A stretch of DNA of 64,000 nucleotides from Sphingomonas panacisoli (GCF_007859635.1 NZ_CP042306.1:1736001-1800000); one strand, 5' to 3'. Shown: positions 1 through 8,654, counted from the stretch's first letter. Notes: generated by a model from the letters alone, not told the origin. Translations and numbers: made by a program.

Positions 1-794
1 GATTCAAGATACCACCAATCGGGGTGCATAGCGGCGATGGCGGCATGCGCGGCCCACCGCGCGGCGGCGTTGTCGAACAGCGCAAAACAGGTCGCGCCAG
101 AACCTGACATGCGCGCCAAAGTGACGCCAGATTGCTCGGCCAGCTTGGACAACACCGCACCGATCGCCGGCGCAAGTTGGCGGGCGGGAGGCTCGAGATC
201 GTTGCGGCTGTCCGCAATCTCCCCGAGCGCACCGCGATCGACTCCATCCCACCCGGCAAAAACCTTCGCAGTCGACACGGCAACGCGCGGATTGACCAGT
301 AGGACCGGCGTATCCGCCAGCCCGTCGATCGGCGTCAGCTTCTCGCCCCGCCCTCCGCCGATCGCGCTCCTGCTGAGCAGGCAGGCGGGCACGTCGGATC
401 CGAGCGACAGCGCAACGTCGAACATATCGTCGATCGCGACGCCTTGAAGTCGTCCAAGAGCGCGCAGCGTCGCCGCAGCATCGGCCGAGCCCCCGCCGAT
501 CCCCGACGCGACGGGAAGGTGCTTATCGAGCGTGATCGCGAGCGATGGCAATGGGCCGAACGTCGCGGCGAACGCGTCGCGTGCCGCGATGACGAGGTTG
601 TTTCCTTCTCCGGACAGCGCCGACGCGAAGGGGCCGCTGACAGCGAAACTGTCCTGCTCCGCCTCGGTAATCGTCACCGCATCACCATCGCGGCAGAACG
701 CGAACAACGTCTCGATCTCGTGATAGCCGTCGGGCCGCCGCGCGCGGACGTGGAGCGCGAGGTTGATCTTGGCGGGAGCGGGTTCGGTGATCAT
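1..794 (-). CDS. ispE: 4-diphosphocytidyl-2-C-methyl-D-erythritol kinase, partial
   Basis: GHMP-family kinase that phosphorylates CDP-methylerythritol in the MEP isoprenoid pathway (cytosol). The N-terminus MITEPAPAKINLALHV is the typical IspE opening, and the glycine-rich ATP loop ASGIGGGSADAAA is visible about 100 residues in (around 470-505). The ATG at 794 is the only good start. 264 codons lie in the window, and the C-terminus runs off the left edge; the family is about 280-300 residues, so little is missing. The gene lies downstream of the ETF-QO gene on the same strand, separated by a palindromic repeat. Confidence 0.95.
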   Translation of the reverse strand, partial: MITEPAPAKINLALHVRARRPDGYHEIETLFAFCRDGDAVTITEAEQDSFAVSGPFASALSGEGNNLVIAARDAFAATFGPLPSLAITLDKHLPVASGIGGGSADAAATLRALGRLQGVAIDDMFDVALSLGSDVPACLLSRSAIGGGRGEKLTPIDGLADTPVLLVNPRVAVSTAKVFAGWDGVDRGALGEIADSRNDLEPPARQLAPAIGAVLSKLAEQSGVTLARMSGSGATCFALFDNAAARWAAHAAIAAMHPDWWYLE

Positions 795-800
795 TGCTGT

Positions 801-865
801 GCCCCGGCGAAGGCCGGGGTCCAGTTGCGACCGGCCCGAAGCTGGACTCCGGCCTCCGCCGGGGA
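801..865. repeat. intergenic palindromic repeat, copy 1
   Basis: Two arms, each a short palindrome (ccccggcgaaggccgggg and ccggcctccgccgggg), flank a centre that is itself paired (gtccag with ctggac). It sits between ispE and the ETF-QO gene and could fold as a long hairpin. Related elements occur at about 5073, 5708, 29241, 30069 and inside mutL at 42526. No coding role is seen. Confidence 0.75.
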
Positions 866-869
866 ACGG

Positions 870-2528
870 TTACATGTTGGGATAGTTGGGCCCCCCGCCT
901 CCCTCCGGCACCACCCACACGATATTCTGCGTCGGGTCCTTGATGTCGCACGTCTTGCAGTGGACGCAGTTCTGGGCGTTGATCACGAACTTCGGATCGC
1001 CCTCTTCCTGACCGACGATCTCGTAGACCCCGGCCGGGCAATAACGCTGTGCCGGCTCGTCGTACATCGGCAGGTCGTAATCGACCGGGATGTTCGGGTC
1101 CTTGAGTGTCAGGTGGACCGGCTGATCCTCCTCGTGATTGGTATTCGACAGGAACACCGAGGATAGGCGGTCGAAGGTCAGTACGCCGTCCGGCTTGGGA
1201 TAAACGATCGGTGCGACCATGTCCTTGCGCCACAGGCTCTTGTGGTCGGGATGATGCTTCATCGTGAAAGGCATTTTGATGCCGAACGATTCGAGCCACA
1301 TGTTGATGCCGGCCAGCACCGTGCCGAATCCTTCGCCGAACTTCTCGACCAGCGGCAGGACGTTTCGGACGACCGACAGCTCCTTCTTCACCCAGCTGTT
1401 GTCGTAAGCATCTGTATAGGCGGTCAGTTCGTCGCCCTGGCGCTGCGAATGGACCGCGTCATAGCCGGCCTCGGCCGCCATCATGCCCGATTTCATCGCG
1501 GTGTGCGTGCCCTTGATCCGCGGCACGTTGAGGAAGCCCGCGGTATCGCCGATCAGCGCGGCGCCCGGCATCACCAGCTTCGGCACCGACTGATACCCGC
1601 CGTCGCTGATCGCGCGCGCGCCATAGGAAACGCGCTTGCCGCCCTCCAGGATCGCGGCGATCGACGGGTGCGTCTTCCAGCGCTGCATTTCCTGGAACGG
1701 AGAAAGATACGGGTTAGAATAATTGAGCCACGTCACGAAGCCCAAGGCGACCTGCCCATTGGCCTGGTGATACAGGAACCCGCCGCCGTTCGACCCGCTC
1801 TCGCTGAGCGGCCAGCCCTGCGAGTGGATCACGCGGCCGGCGGCGTGGTTCTCCGGCTTGATGTCCCACAATTCCTTGATGCCGAGGCCATAGACCTGCG
1901 GCTCGCAGTTCGCACGTAGGTCGAAGCGATCGACCAACTGACGCGTCAGATGCCCGCGCGCGCCTTCCGAGAAGAAGGTATATTTGGCGTGGAGCTCGAG
2001 CCCAGGCTGGTAATCGCCCTTGTGACTGCCGTCGCGCGCGACGCCCATGTCGCCGGTGGCGACGCCCTTCACGCTGCCGTCGTCATTGTAGAGGATTTCC
2101 GCCGCCGCGAAGCCCGGGAAGATCTCGACGCCCAACTCCTCGGCCTGCCCCGCCAGCCAACGGCACAGATTACCCAGGCTGCCGGTGTACGTGCCCTTGT
2201 TGTGCATGAAGCCGGGGGTGAAGATATGCGGCATCGAAAACCGCTTCTTCTTCGTCAGGATCCAGTGCTGGTTATCGTTGACCGGCACTTCCGCCAGCGG
2301 ACAGCCCTTGTCGCGCCAGTCGGGGATCAGCTCGTCGAGCGACTTGGGATCGATCACCGCGCCGGACAGGATGTGCGCGCCGACTTCGGAACCCTTTTCG
2401 AGCACGCAGACCGCGATGTCGCCGCCCTTTTCGGCCGCAAGTTGCTTCAGCCGGATCGCCGCCGCCAGTCCCGCCGGCCCAGCGCCGACGATCACCACGT
2501 CGTACGGCATCGATTCGCGTTCGCTCAT
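870..2528 (-). CDS. electron transfer flavoprotein-ubiquinone oxidoreductase
   Basis: Membrane-associated FAD and iron-sulfur enzyme that passes electrons from ETF (acyl-CoA and amino-acid dehydrogenases) to ubiquinone. The protein is 552 residues, the usual family length. It opens with an FAD dinucleotide fold (VVIVGAGPAGLAAA, about residues 9-22) and ends with the 4Fe-4S ligands CVHCKTCDIKDP about 30 residues from the C-terminus. The reading frame is open further upstream, but the ATG at 2528 is preceded by GGAG at a good distance and gives MSERESMPYDVV, so that start is chosen. A perfect 19-bp palindrome lies just upstream (2548-2566). The gene is divergent from the uracil-DNA glycosylase-like gene. 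Confidence 0.96.
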   Translation of the reverse strand: MSERESMPYDVVIVGAGPAGLAAAIRLKQLAAEKGGDIAVCVLEKGSEVGAHILSGAVIDPKSLDELIPDWRDKGCPLAEVPVNDNQHWILTKKKRFSMPHIFTPGFMHNKGTYTGSLGNLCRWLAGQAEELGVEIFPGFAAAEILYNDDGSVKGVATGDMGVARDGSHKGDYQPGLELHAKYTFFSEGARGHLTRQLVDRFDLRANCEPQVYGLGIKELWDIKPENHAAGRVIHSQGWPLSESGSNGGGFLYHQANGQVALGFVTWLNYSNPYLSPFQEMQRWKTHPSIAAILEGGKRVSYGARAISDGGYQSVPKLVMPGAALIGDTAGFLNVPRIKGTHTAMKSGMMAAEAGYDAVHSQRQGDELTAYTDAYDNSWVKKELSVVRNVLPLVEKFGEGFGTVLAGINMWLESFGIKMPFTMKHHPDHKSLWRKDMVAPIVYPKPDGVLTFDRLSSVFLSNTNHEEDQPVHLTLKDPNIPVDYDLPMYDEPAQRYCPAGVYEIVGQEEGDPKFVINAQNCVHCKTCDIKDPTQNIVWVVPEGGGGPNYPNM

Positions 2529-2547
2529 CCCCAGTCTCCAAACGCCG

Positions 2548-2566
2548 GTTGTCGTGTCACGACAAC
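2548..2566. promoter_or_regulatory. perfect inverted repeat, candidate operator
   Basis: GTTGTCGTG-T-CACGACAAC is a perfect 9+1+9 palindrome, 20 bp upstream of the ETF-QO start codon in the 105-bp divergent region. Size and symmetry suit a dimeric repressor such as a TetR-type regulator. The regulator is not in this window. That it controls the ETF-QO gene or the gene at 2634 is inferred from position only. Confidence 0.45.
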
Positions 2567-2633
2567 GGAATAACCCCGAAAGCGGTGCCAACGAATTGAC
2601 CCCGCCGTCAACTATCGTCTCTATGGGCAACAT

Positions 2634-3359
2634 ATGGGGGCCGACCAGCATAACGATTGGCGCGCGAGCGTCGCCAGCGCGCTCGAATGGTGGCGCGACG
2701 CCGGGGTTGATTGCGAGATCGACGACAACCCGCGCGACTGGCTGGCGAAGATGCCGGCGCCCGACAAGCTGCCCGCCGCGGTGCGCGAAGCGCCGGTCGA
2801 GGCGTTCAAGCTGCCCGAAACGCTGGCCGAATTCGTCGAATGGCGGGTCGGTCCGGGGACGCCCGAGGCGGGCTGGCCGGGTCAGGCGCTAGGTACCCAG
2901 GGCGACGCCGCGACCGGCCTAATGATCGTCGTCGACATGCCCGATCGAGAGGACGACACGGCCGGCGCGTTGCTGTCGGGCAGCGCCGGACGGTTGTTCG
3001 ACCGTATGCTCGCCGCGATCGGCCGCGACCGGCAATCGATCTACCTGACCGCGCTCGCCGTAAAGCGTCCGCCGGCGGGTCGGGTCACCGACGAAGCCGG
3101 GCAGCAGATGGAAGCCTTGATCCGCCATCACCTATCGCTCGCGGCGCCGAAACGCGTCCTCGCGCTCGGGAATGCGGCGAGTCGTGCGATCACAGGGTTG
3201 GACGTCGCCAATGCCCGTGGAAGTTTACGCGCTGTTCATCATGATAAGGGGACAAGTGAGGTCGTTGCGAGCTTTCACCCGCGCTTCCTGTTGGAGCGCC
3301 CTGCGGCGAAAGCGGATGCGTGGAGGGACCTCAGGGTGTTGATCGGGGGGCTGGAGTGA
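2634..3359 (+). CDS. uracil-DNA glycosylase superfamily protein
   Basis: Predicted base-excision repair enzyme or relative, 241 residues. The C-terminal part has the superfamily's SFHPRFLLERP segment (about residues 213-223), and the middle has the degenerate EDDxxGALLSGSAGRLFDRML region, which corresponds to the family-4/5 helix after the active-site loop. Family-4 enzymes normally carry four cysteines for an iron-sulfur cluster. Here only one cysteine (about residue 27) exists, so a cluster is unlikely. The stop overlaps the GTG start of the next gene (GTGA), which suggests translational coupling. Enzymatic activity is an inference. Confidence 0.8.
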   Translation: MGADQHNDWRASVASALEWWRDAGVDCEIDDNPRDWLAKMPAPDKLPAAVREAPVEAFKLPETLAEFVEWRVGPGTPEAGWPGQALGTQGDAATGLMIVVDMPDREDDTAGALLSGSAGRLFDRMLAAIGRDRQSIYLTALAVKRPPAGRVTDEAGQQMEALIRHHLSLAAPKRVLALGNAASRAITGLDVANARGSLRAVHHDKGTSEVVASFHPRFLLERPAAKADAWRDLRVLIGGLE

Positions 3360-5065
3360 AAATCGCGTATCTGTTCGCCGCCACCGCGCTGGCGCTGACG
3401 CCCGTCGTGGCGAGCCCGGCGTTCGCCGCCGGCGATCCGCCGACGGGTGCGGTGATGACGCGCGGGATCCCCTCCCAACTCGATTCCGGTCAGCGCGACG
3501 GTTACCGCGCCGTATTCAAGGCGATCCGCGAACAACGCTGGGTCGATGCGCAGATTCAGCTGACCACGATGAAGCCCGGCCCGCTCCATTCGATCGCGGC
3601 GGCGCAACTCTATCTCGCCAAGGGATCGCCCAAGGTCGAGAACGACCCGTTGCTCGCGATCCTGGCCAACGCGCCCGAACTCCCGCAGGCGCCCGCGATC
3701 GCGAAGATCCTGATGTCGCGCGGCGTCGTCACGCCGGGCCTTCCCGTCCCGCAGAAGCTGATCTGGGCCAACGGCGCCTCTACCCGCGGCCGGGCCGCGA
3801 CGACTAAATACGATCTCGCCAGCGCCGAACTCGCGCTCAAGATGCAGCCCTTCATCAAGGGCGACATGGGTCCCGAGGCGCAGGCACTGCTCGAAGCGAC
3901 CCCGAACCTGACCCCCGACGCGCAGACCGAATGGCAACAGCGCGTCGCGTGGATCTATTTCCTGCAGGGCGACGACATGAACGCCCGCGCGATGGCCGCC
4001 AAGGCGAGCATCGGCAACGGCGACTGGGCGGTCCAGGGCCAGTGGGTCGGCGGGCTTGCCGCGTGGCGCCAGGGTGACTGCACCGCCGCCGGCCAGGCCT
4101 TCGTGTCGGTTGCGGCGCGCGCCAGCGACGTCGAACTGCGCGCGGCCGGGCTTTACTGGGCGGCGCGCGCCGACATGAAATGCGCGAAGCCGCAGCTCGT
4201 CGAAGCGCGGCTGAAGAATGCGGCACAGCTCGACGAGACGTTCTACGGCATGCTCGCGCGGCAGCAGCTCGGCATCAAGGAACAGCCCCGCGTTTCCGAC
4301 GAGCTGATGCTCGCGGATTGGGACAAGCTGCAGAACCGCCCGAACGTCCGCGTCGCGGCGGCGTTGGTCGAGATTGGCGAGACCGATCTGGCCGATGACG
4401 TGCTCAAGCAGCAGGCGAAGATCGGCCCGTCGATCGAATATGCCTCGCTGGTCCGCCTGACCGAAACGCTCGACCTGCCCGAGACGCTGATGTGGCTCGG
4501 CAACAATTGCCCGCAAGGGGTCAAGGCGCCGACGATTGCGCGCTTCCCGGCGCCGAAATGGACGCCGGATGGCGGTTGGACGATCGACAAAGCGCTAGTC
4601 TACGCCCACGCACTCCAGGAATCGCGGTTCAAGCGCAACGTCATCAGCCCGGCCGGTGCCTATGGTTTGATGCAGATCATGCCCGCCGCCGCCGTCGATT
4701 ACGCCCGCGAGCGCGGCATCACCGTCGATCGCGGCGCGCTGACGATGCCGTCGGTCAACATGGCGGTCGGCCAGCGCACGCTCGAACGGCTCAGCACGCA
4801 GAGCTTCGCTAACGGATCGCTGATCAAGGTGATGGCCGCCTACAATGCCGGGCCGGTGCCGGTCACCGAATGGAACGCCATCGTCAAGGATGGCGGCGAC
4901 CCGTTGCTCTACATCGAATCGATTCCGTACTGGGAAACGCGCGGTTACGTAACGACCGTCATGCGCAATTACTGGATGTACGAGGCCAAGGACGGCCGCC
5001 TGAAATCGCCGAGCCGCGAAGCGCTGGCGCAGGGCAAGTGGCCGAAGTTTCCCGGGGCGAAATAA
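3356..5065 (+). CDS. soluble lytic transglycosylase, Slt70-like
   Basis: Periplasmic peptidoglycan lytic transglycosylase, 569 residues. The GTG at 3356 overlaps the previous stop and gives a clean signal peptide (VKIAYLFAATALALTPVV...AFAA). A long helical repeat region follows. The C-terminal SLT domain carries the catalytic glutamate at about residue 422 in HALQESRFKRN, followed by SPAGAYGLMQIMP and the AAYNAGP motif near residue 500. An in-frame ATG exists upstream at 3320, but it would bury the signal peptide, so the GTG is preferred. Confidence 0.93.
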   Translation: MKIAYLFAATALALTPVVASPAFAAGDPPTGAVMTRGIPSQLDSGQRDGYRAVFKAIREQRWVDAQIQLTTMKPGPLHSIAAAQLYLAKGSPKVENDPLLAILANAPELPQAPAIAKILMSRGVVTPGLPVPQKLIWANGASTRGRAATTKYDLASAELALKMQPFIKGDMGPEAQALLEATPNLTPDAQTEWQQRVAWIYFLQGDDMNARAMAAKASIGNGDWAVQGQWVGGLAAWRQGDCTAAGQAFVSVAARASDVELRAAGLYWAARADMKCAKPQLVEARLKNAAQLDETFYGMLARQQLGIKEQPRVSDELMLADWDKLQNRPNVRVAAALVEIGETDLADDVLKQQAKIGPSIEYASLVRLTETLDLPETLMWLGNNCPQGVKAPTIARFPAPKWTPDGGWTIDKALVYAHALQESRFKRNVISPAGAYGLMQIMPAAAVDYARERGITVDRGALTMPSVNMAVGQRTLERLSTQSFANGSLIKVMAAYNAGPVPVTEWNAIVKDGGDPLLYIESIPYWETRGYVTTVMRNYWMYEAKDGRLKSPSREALAQGKWPKFPGAK

Positions 5066-5072
5066 GCCTTTC

Positions 5073-5152
5073 CCGTGTTCCTGCGAAAGCAGGAACCCAG
5101 AGCCAAAAGCGAGCCGCCCGTAACCCTGGGCTCCTGCTTTCGCAGGAGCACG
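5073..5152. repeat. intergenic palindromic repeat, copy 2
   Basis: The arms ccgtgttcctgcgaaagcag and ctgctttcgcaggagcacgg are near-perfect inverted copies about 50 bp apart, each containing its own small palindrome. The element fills the gap between the transglycosylase gene and moaB. Confidence 0.8.
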
Positions 5153-5172
5153 GTTTGGCCTAGGCCGGCTCC

Positions 5173-5700
5173 ATGCCCATCGACCAAACCCGCGCGTTCC
5201 TTCCCGTCCGCATCGCCGTCCTGACGATTTCCGACACGCGCAGCTCGGCTGACGATAAATCGGGCGACACGCTCGTCGAGCGCCTGACCACCGCCGGCCA
5301 CATCCTCGCCGACCGCGCGATCGAGCGTGACGATCTCGAAGCGATCGTGGAGCGCCTCGCGCACTTGATCGCCGACCCCGACATCGACGTCGTCATCACC
5401 ACCGGCGGCACCGGCGTGACCGGCCGCGACGTCACGCCCGAGGCGGTCGAGGCGGTTGCCGAGAAGATGATTCCCGGCTTCGGTGAGGCGTTCCGCTGGC
5501 TGAGCTACGCCAAGATCGGAACCTCGACGATCCAGTCGCGCGCTTGCGCCTGCGTCGCCGGCGGCACCTACATCTTCGCCCTCCCCGGCTCGACCGGCGC
5601 GGTGAAGGACGGCTGGGACATGATCCTCCAGGATCAGCTCGACAGCCGCTTTCGCCCCTGCAACTTCGTCGATCTGATGCCGCGCCTGGCGGAGCGTTGA
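5173..5700 (+). CDS. moaB: molybdenum cofactor biosynthesis protein MoaB
   Basis: Molybdopterin-binding protein of the MoaB/Mog family, 175 residues, predicted to adenylylate molybdopterin for molybdenum insertion. The family signatures are the N-terminal IAVLTISDTRS strand and VVITTGGTGVTGRDVTPEA (about residues 74-92), followed by FGEAFRWLSYAKIGTS. The start ATG at 5173 is the first in frame. It stands alone between two palindromic repeats, with no other Mo-cofactor genes nearby. Confidence 0.93.
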   Translation: MPIDQTRAFLPVRIAVLTISDTRSSADDKSGDTLVERLTTAGHILADRAIERDDLEAIVERLAHLIADPDIDVVITTGGTGVTGRDVTPEAVEAVAEKMIPGFGEAFRWLSYAKIGTSTIQSRACACVAGGTYIFALPGSTGAVKDGWDMILQDQLDSRFRPCNFVDLMPRLAER

Positions 5701-5707
5701 GCAGATT

Positions 5708-5784
5708 CGTCATCCCTGCGAAGGCCGGGATCGCTGGCCGCGCTGCGAATCACGCAACGGCCCCGGCCTTCGCCGGGGCGACGA
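5708..5784. repeat. intergenic palindromic repeat, copy 3
   Basis: The left arm cgtcatccctgcgaaggccg and the right arm ccggccttcgccggggcgac form a long imperfect hairpin between the convergent moaB and VOC genes. The right arm ends at the VOC stop codon, so the element may also serve as a terminator. Confidence 0.75.
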
Positions 5785-6120
5785 TCATGCCGGCTGCATC
5801 GCCGCCAGTTCATTCCCGTTCGGATCGCGGAAATGGAATCGCCGCCCGCCCGGAAACGCGAAGATCGGCTGGGTGATCGTACCCCCTGCCCCGGTCACCG
5901 CGGCTTCGGTCGCTTCGAGATCGTCCACCTGGATCACCGCCAGCGGCGCCGCGGTCCATTGCGACCGGTCGCCGTTCAGGCCGAGATCGGTCTGCCCCGT
6001 CATCGTTGCCGCATAGTCGTCGCCGAAATCGGTGAAGTCCCATCCGAACGCCGCGGCGAAAAACGCCTTGGTCGTCGCGGTACTTTGCACGGGCAGTTCG
6101 ACATAGTTGAGCTTGGCCAT
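5785..6120 (-). CDS. VOC family (glyoxalase-like) protein
   Basis: Small single-domain vicinal-oxygen-chelate fold protein, 111 residues. It opens MAKLNYVELPVQSTATTKAFF, has a central LAVIQVDDLEATEAAV strand-helix unit and ends GRRFHFRDPNGNELAAMQ, the usual VOC closing motif. Substrate unknown. GGAG lies 6-9 bases before the ATG at 6120, which is preferred over the in-frame ATG at 6132. It is divergent from the radical SAM gene, and an SOS-box sequence lies between the two. Confidence 0.88.
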   Translation of the reverse strand: MAKLNYVELPVQSTATTKAFFAAAFGWDFTDFGDDYAATMTGQTDLGLNGDRSQWTAAPLAVIQVDDLEATEAAVTGAGGTITQPIFAFPGGRRFHFRDPNGNELAAMQPA

Positions 6121-6133
6121 CACCGTCTCCAAT

Positions 6134-6148
6134 GTTCTTGCTATGTTC
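6134..6148 (+). promoter_or_regulatory. LexA (SOS) box, GTTC-N7-GTTC
   Basis: An exact direct repeat GTTCTTGCTATGTTC lies 25-39 bases upstream of the radical SAM gene start and 14-28 bases upstream of the VOC gene start. GTTC-N7-GTTC is the established LexA operator of alphaproteobacteria. The match and position are seen; LexA binding is inferred. Confidence 0.6.
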
Positions 6149-6172
6149 TATCGCACGCGATACATCGTGGCA

Positions 6173-7243
6173 ATGGCAAAAGCCCGTCCCGTCCGCGGCG
6201 CCACGATCAACCGCGAGAGCAGCCGCTTCAACCTGCCCGAGCGGCTGGCCGATGGCGATTGGCTCGATGCGCTGGGGGATATCGACGGCGCGCCGCCCAA
6301 GCTCAAGACGAGCGTGACGGTCGAAACGCCGCGTACGATTATCACGCGTAACCAGTCCCCCGATATCGGCTTCGACCGCTCGATCAATCCGTATCGCGGG
6401 TGCGAGCATGGCTGCATCTATTGCTTCGCGCGGCCGACGCACGCCTATCACGATCTGTCGCCGGGGCTGGATTTCGAGAGCAAGCTGTTCGCGAAGCCTA
6501 ACGCGCCGGTGCTGTTGCGCGAGGAATTGTCGAAACGCGGTTATGTCTGCCGTCCGATCGCGTTCGGCACCAATACCGATCCGTATCAGCCGATCGAGGC
6601 GCATTGGCAGATCACGCGCGAGTGCATCAAAGTCCTGGCGGAAACCGACCACCCGCTGACCATCACCACCAAGTCCGACCGCGTCGTGCGAGACATCGAC
6701 CTGCTCGGCCCCATGGCGGCAAAGGGGCTGGCGGCGGTCGCAGTGTCGGTCACCTCGCTCGACCCCAAGATCGCGCGGACCGTCGAGCCCCGAGCCCCAC
6801 ACCCGGAACGCCGACTGACCGCGGTGCGCCGTCTGGCCGATGCCGGCGTGCCGGTATTCGTGTCGATCGCGCCGGTCATTCCCGCGATCACCGACCATGA
6901 GATCGAGCACATCGTCGAGCGCGCGGCCGAAAGCGGTGCACGGGGGATCAACTTCCTCCCCGTTCGCCTTCCTCACGAGGTCGCGCCGCTGTTCCGCGCC
7001 TGGCTCGACGAACATTTCCCCGACCGCGCCGGCAAGGTGATGGCGATCATCCAGTCGCTGCGGGGCGGCCGCGACAACGATCCGGATTTCTTCACGCGGA
7101 TGAAGGGACAAGGACCCTGGGCGGAGCTGATCCGTACGCGCTTCCAAATCGCGATCCGCAAGCACGGGCTGAACCGGGAGCGGCTGGCGGTGCGGACGGA
7201 TCTGTTCAGACCGCCGAGGGGGGCGCAGGGCGAGTTGTTCTAG
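6173..7243 (+). CDS. PA0069-family radical SAM protein
   Basis: Radical S-adenosylmethionine enzyme related to the spore photoproduct lyase (SplB)-like group, 356 residues. The 4Fe-4S ligands are in NPYRGCEHGCIYCFARPTH (CxxxCxxC, about residues 75-83). The text around it (SPDIGFDRSINPYRGC and FGTNTDPYQPIE) is characteristic of the PA0069 family. Start chosen at MAKARPVRGATIN; upstream in-frame codons lack family similarity. Substrate unknown. A GTTC-N7-GTTC box just upstream suggests induction by DNA damage. Its 3' end converges with the gene ending near 7244. Confidence 0.9.
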   Translation: MAKARPVRGATINRESSRFNLPERLADGDWLDALGDIDGAPPKLKTSVTVETPRTIITRNQSPDIGFDRSINPYRGCEHGCIYCFARPTHAYHDLSPGLDFESKLFAKPNAPVLLREELSKRGYVCRPIAFGTNTDPYQPIEAHWQITRECIKVLAETDHPLTITTKSDRVVRDIDLLGPMAAKGLAAVAVSVTSLDPKIARTVEPRAPHPERRLTAVRRLADAGVPVFVSIAPVIPAITDHEIEHIVERAAESGARGINFLPVRLPHEVAPLFRAWLDEHFPDRAGKVMAIIQSLRGGRDNDPDFFTRMKGQGPWAELIRTRFQIAIRKHGLNRERLAVRTDLFRPPRGAQGELF

Positions 7244-7582
7244 AGCAAGATAACGAATCAGAGCGATATTTCGCGTGTTCGCGATAATTCTGGCGCGTTC
7301 TTCAATTGTGCGAACAGCGTGATTGAGCTTCGCATTGACGGTTGAAACTTCGTCACTTGAAATCGGATCCCCGTTCTCGGGGCATATCCATCGATCTTTC
7401 AACGATCCCATGCCGCCAGTAGATTCGGATAGGGCAGCAACAATCGCTGTGTCGTCGCCATCGCGTAGGCGCGTCTCGATGTCGCCCAAACGATCGTCGG
7501 ACCAGCCGTTGGCGTATTGTGACAAGATAGATCGAGCGTCCGATATTGCATCGATTAGCGGCTGTAGTTCGCTACGCGCCAT
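7244..7582 (-). CDS. small DUF6966-like protein, no stop codon of its own
   Basis: Reading from the ATG at 7582, about 113 residues look like a real small protein: MARSELQPLIDAISDARSIL, then STGGMGSLKDRWICPENG, then SSDEVSTVNAKLN and a helical tail. The GGMGSLxD...ICPENG pattern recalls DUF6966, from memory. It begins 3 bp after the rutA stop on the same strand. No stop occurs at the expected end. The frame stays open to 5810, antisense to the whole radical SAM gene and into the VOC gene. The 3' end given here is therefore a guess, at the border of the convergent gene. Function unknown. Confidence 0.55.
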
Positions 7583-7585
7583 CGC

Positions 7586-8650
7586 CTATCGCCCAGCCCG
7601 GCTCTTCATCAACGGCTGAATCTTCGTCCCGAAATCCTCGACGCCCTGGACGAAATCATCGAACGTCAGCAGCACGCCACCGGTATTCGGCACTTCGGCC
7701 ATCTCGTCGAGCATCCGCGCGATGCTCGCGTAGCTGCCGACCAGAGTCCCCATGTTGATGTTGACCGCTCCTTCGGGTGCGGCGAGCTGGCGGACGTTGG
7801 TGGTGGCGTTGACCTTATCGGCGGCGCCCTGATCCTTGAGCCAGGCGATCGCGTCGAGATCGACCCCGGCGTTGATGTGCTTCCACCGCGCCATCGCTTC
7901 CTCGTCGGTGTCGGCGGCGATGATCATGACGAGAACGAACACCGACACGTCGCGCCCGGTTTTCGCCGTCGCCTCGGCCAGCCGCTCGTTGTTGAATGCG
8001 AACGCGGTCGGCGTGTTGACGCCCTTGCCGAGGCAGAAGGCATAGTCCGCCCACTTGGCCGAGAAGGCGAGCCCCTCGTCCGACGACCCGGCACAGATGA
8101 TCTTCATGTCGCCGTCGGGCTTGGGCCGGACGAGGCAGTCGTCCATCTGGTAATACTCGCCCTTGAAGTCGCTCCGCCCGGTCTCCCATAGCTCGCGCAG
8201 GATGCGAGCATATTCGTCCAACATCTGGTAACGATTGCGAAAATGCTCGTCGCCGGGCCACAATCCCATCTGGCTGTATTCGGGCCGCTGCCAGCCGGTG
8301 ATCAGGTTTAGGCCGAAGCGCCCGTGGCTGATCGAATCGATCGTGTTGCACATGCGCGCGGCGAAGGCAGGCGGGATGACGAGCGTCGGACAGGTCGCGT
8401 AGATCTTGATCTTCTCGGTCACCGCGGCGAGCCCCGCCATCAGCGTGAAGCTTTCCAGGCCGTACTCCCAGAATTCGGTCCTCCCGCCGAACCCGCGCAG
8501 CTTGATCATCGACAGCAGGAAATCGAGCCCGTGCTTCTCCGCCGACTGCGCGATCTGTTTGTTGAGGTCGAACGACGGCATGTATTGTGGCGCGTTCTCG
8601 CTGATCAGCCAGCCGTTGTTGTTGATGGGCACGAAAACGCCGACTTGCAT
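7586..8650 (-). CDS. rutA: pyrimidine monooxygenase RutA
   Basis: Flavin-dependent luciferase-like monooxygenase that opens the uracil ring to ureidoacrylate (peracid) in the Rut pathway. It has 354 residues, close to the family length. The N-terminus [23 protein letters not shown] is diagnostic, and [23 protein letters not shown] lies in the middle. The frame is open upstream, but the ATG at 8650 matches family starts. It is the last core gene of a rutB-C-D-A operon, 4 bp after rutD. The reduced flavin partner RutF is not adjacent and was not seen in the window. Confidence 0.95.
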   Translation of the reverse strand: MQVGVFVPINNNGWLISENAPQYMPSFDLNKQIAQSAEKHGLDFLLSMIKLRGFGGRTEFWEYGLESFTLMAGLAAVTEKIKIYATCPTLVIPPAFAARMCNTIDSISHGRFGLNLITGWQRPEYSQMGLWPGDEHFRNRYQMLDEYARILRELWETGRSDFKGEYYQMDDCLVRPKPDGDMKIICAGSSDEGLAFSAKWADYAFCLGKGVNTPTAFAFNNERLAEATAKTGRDVSVFVLVMIIAADTDEEAMARWKHINAGVDLDAIAWLKDQGAADKVNATTNVRQLAAPEGAVNINMGTLVGSYASIARMLDEMAEVPNTGGVLLTFDDFVQGVEDFGTKIQPLMKSRAGR

Positions 8651-8654
8651 GGGC

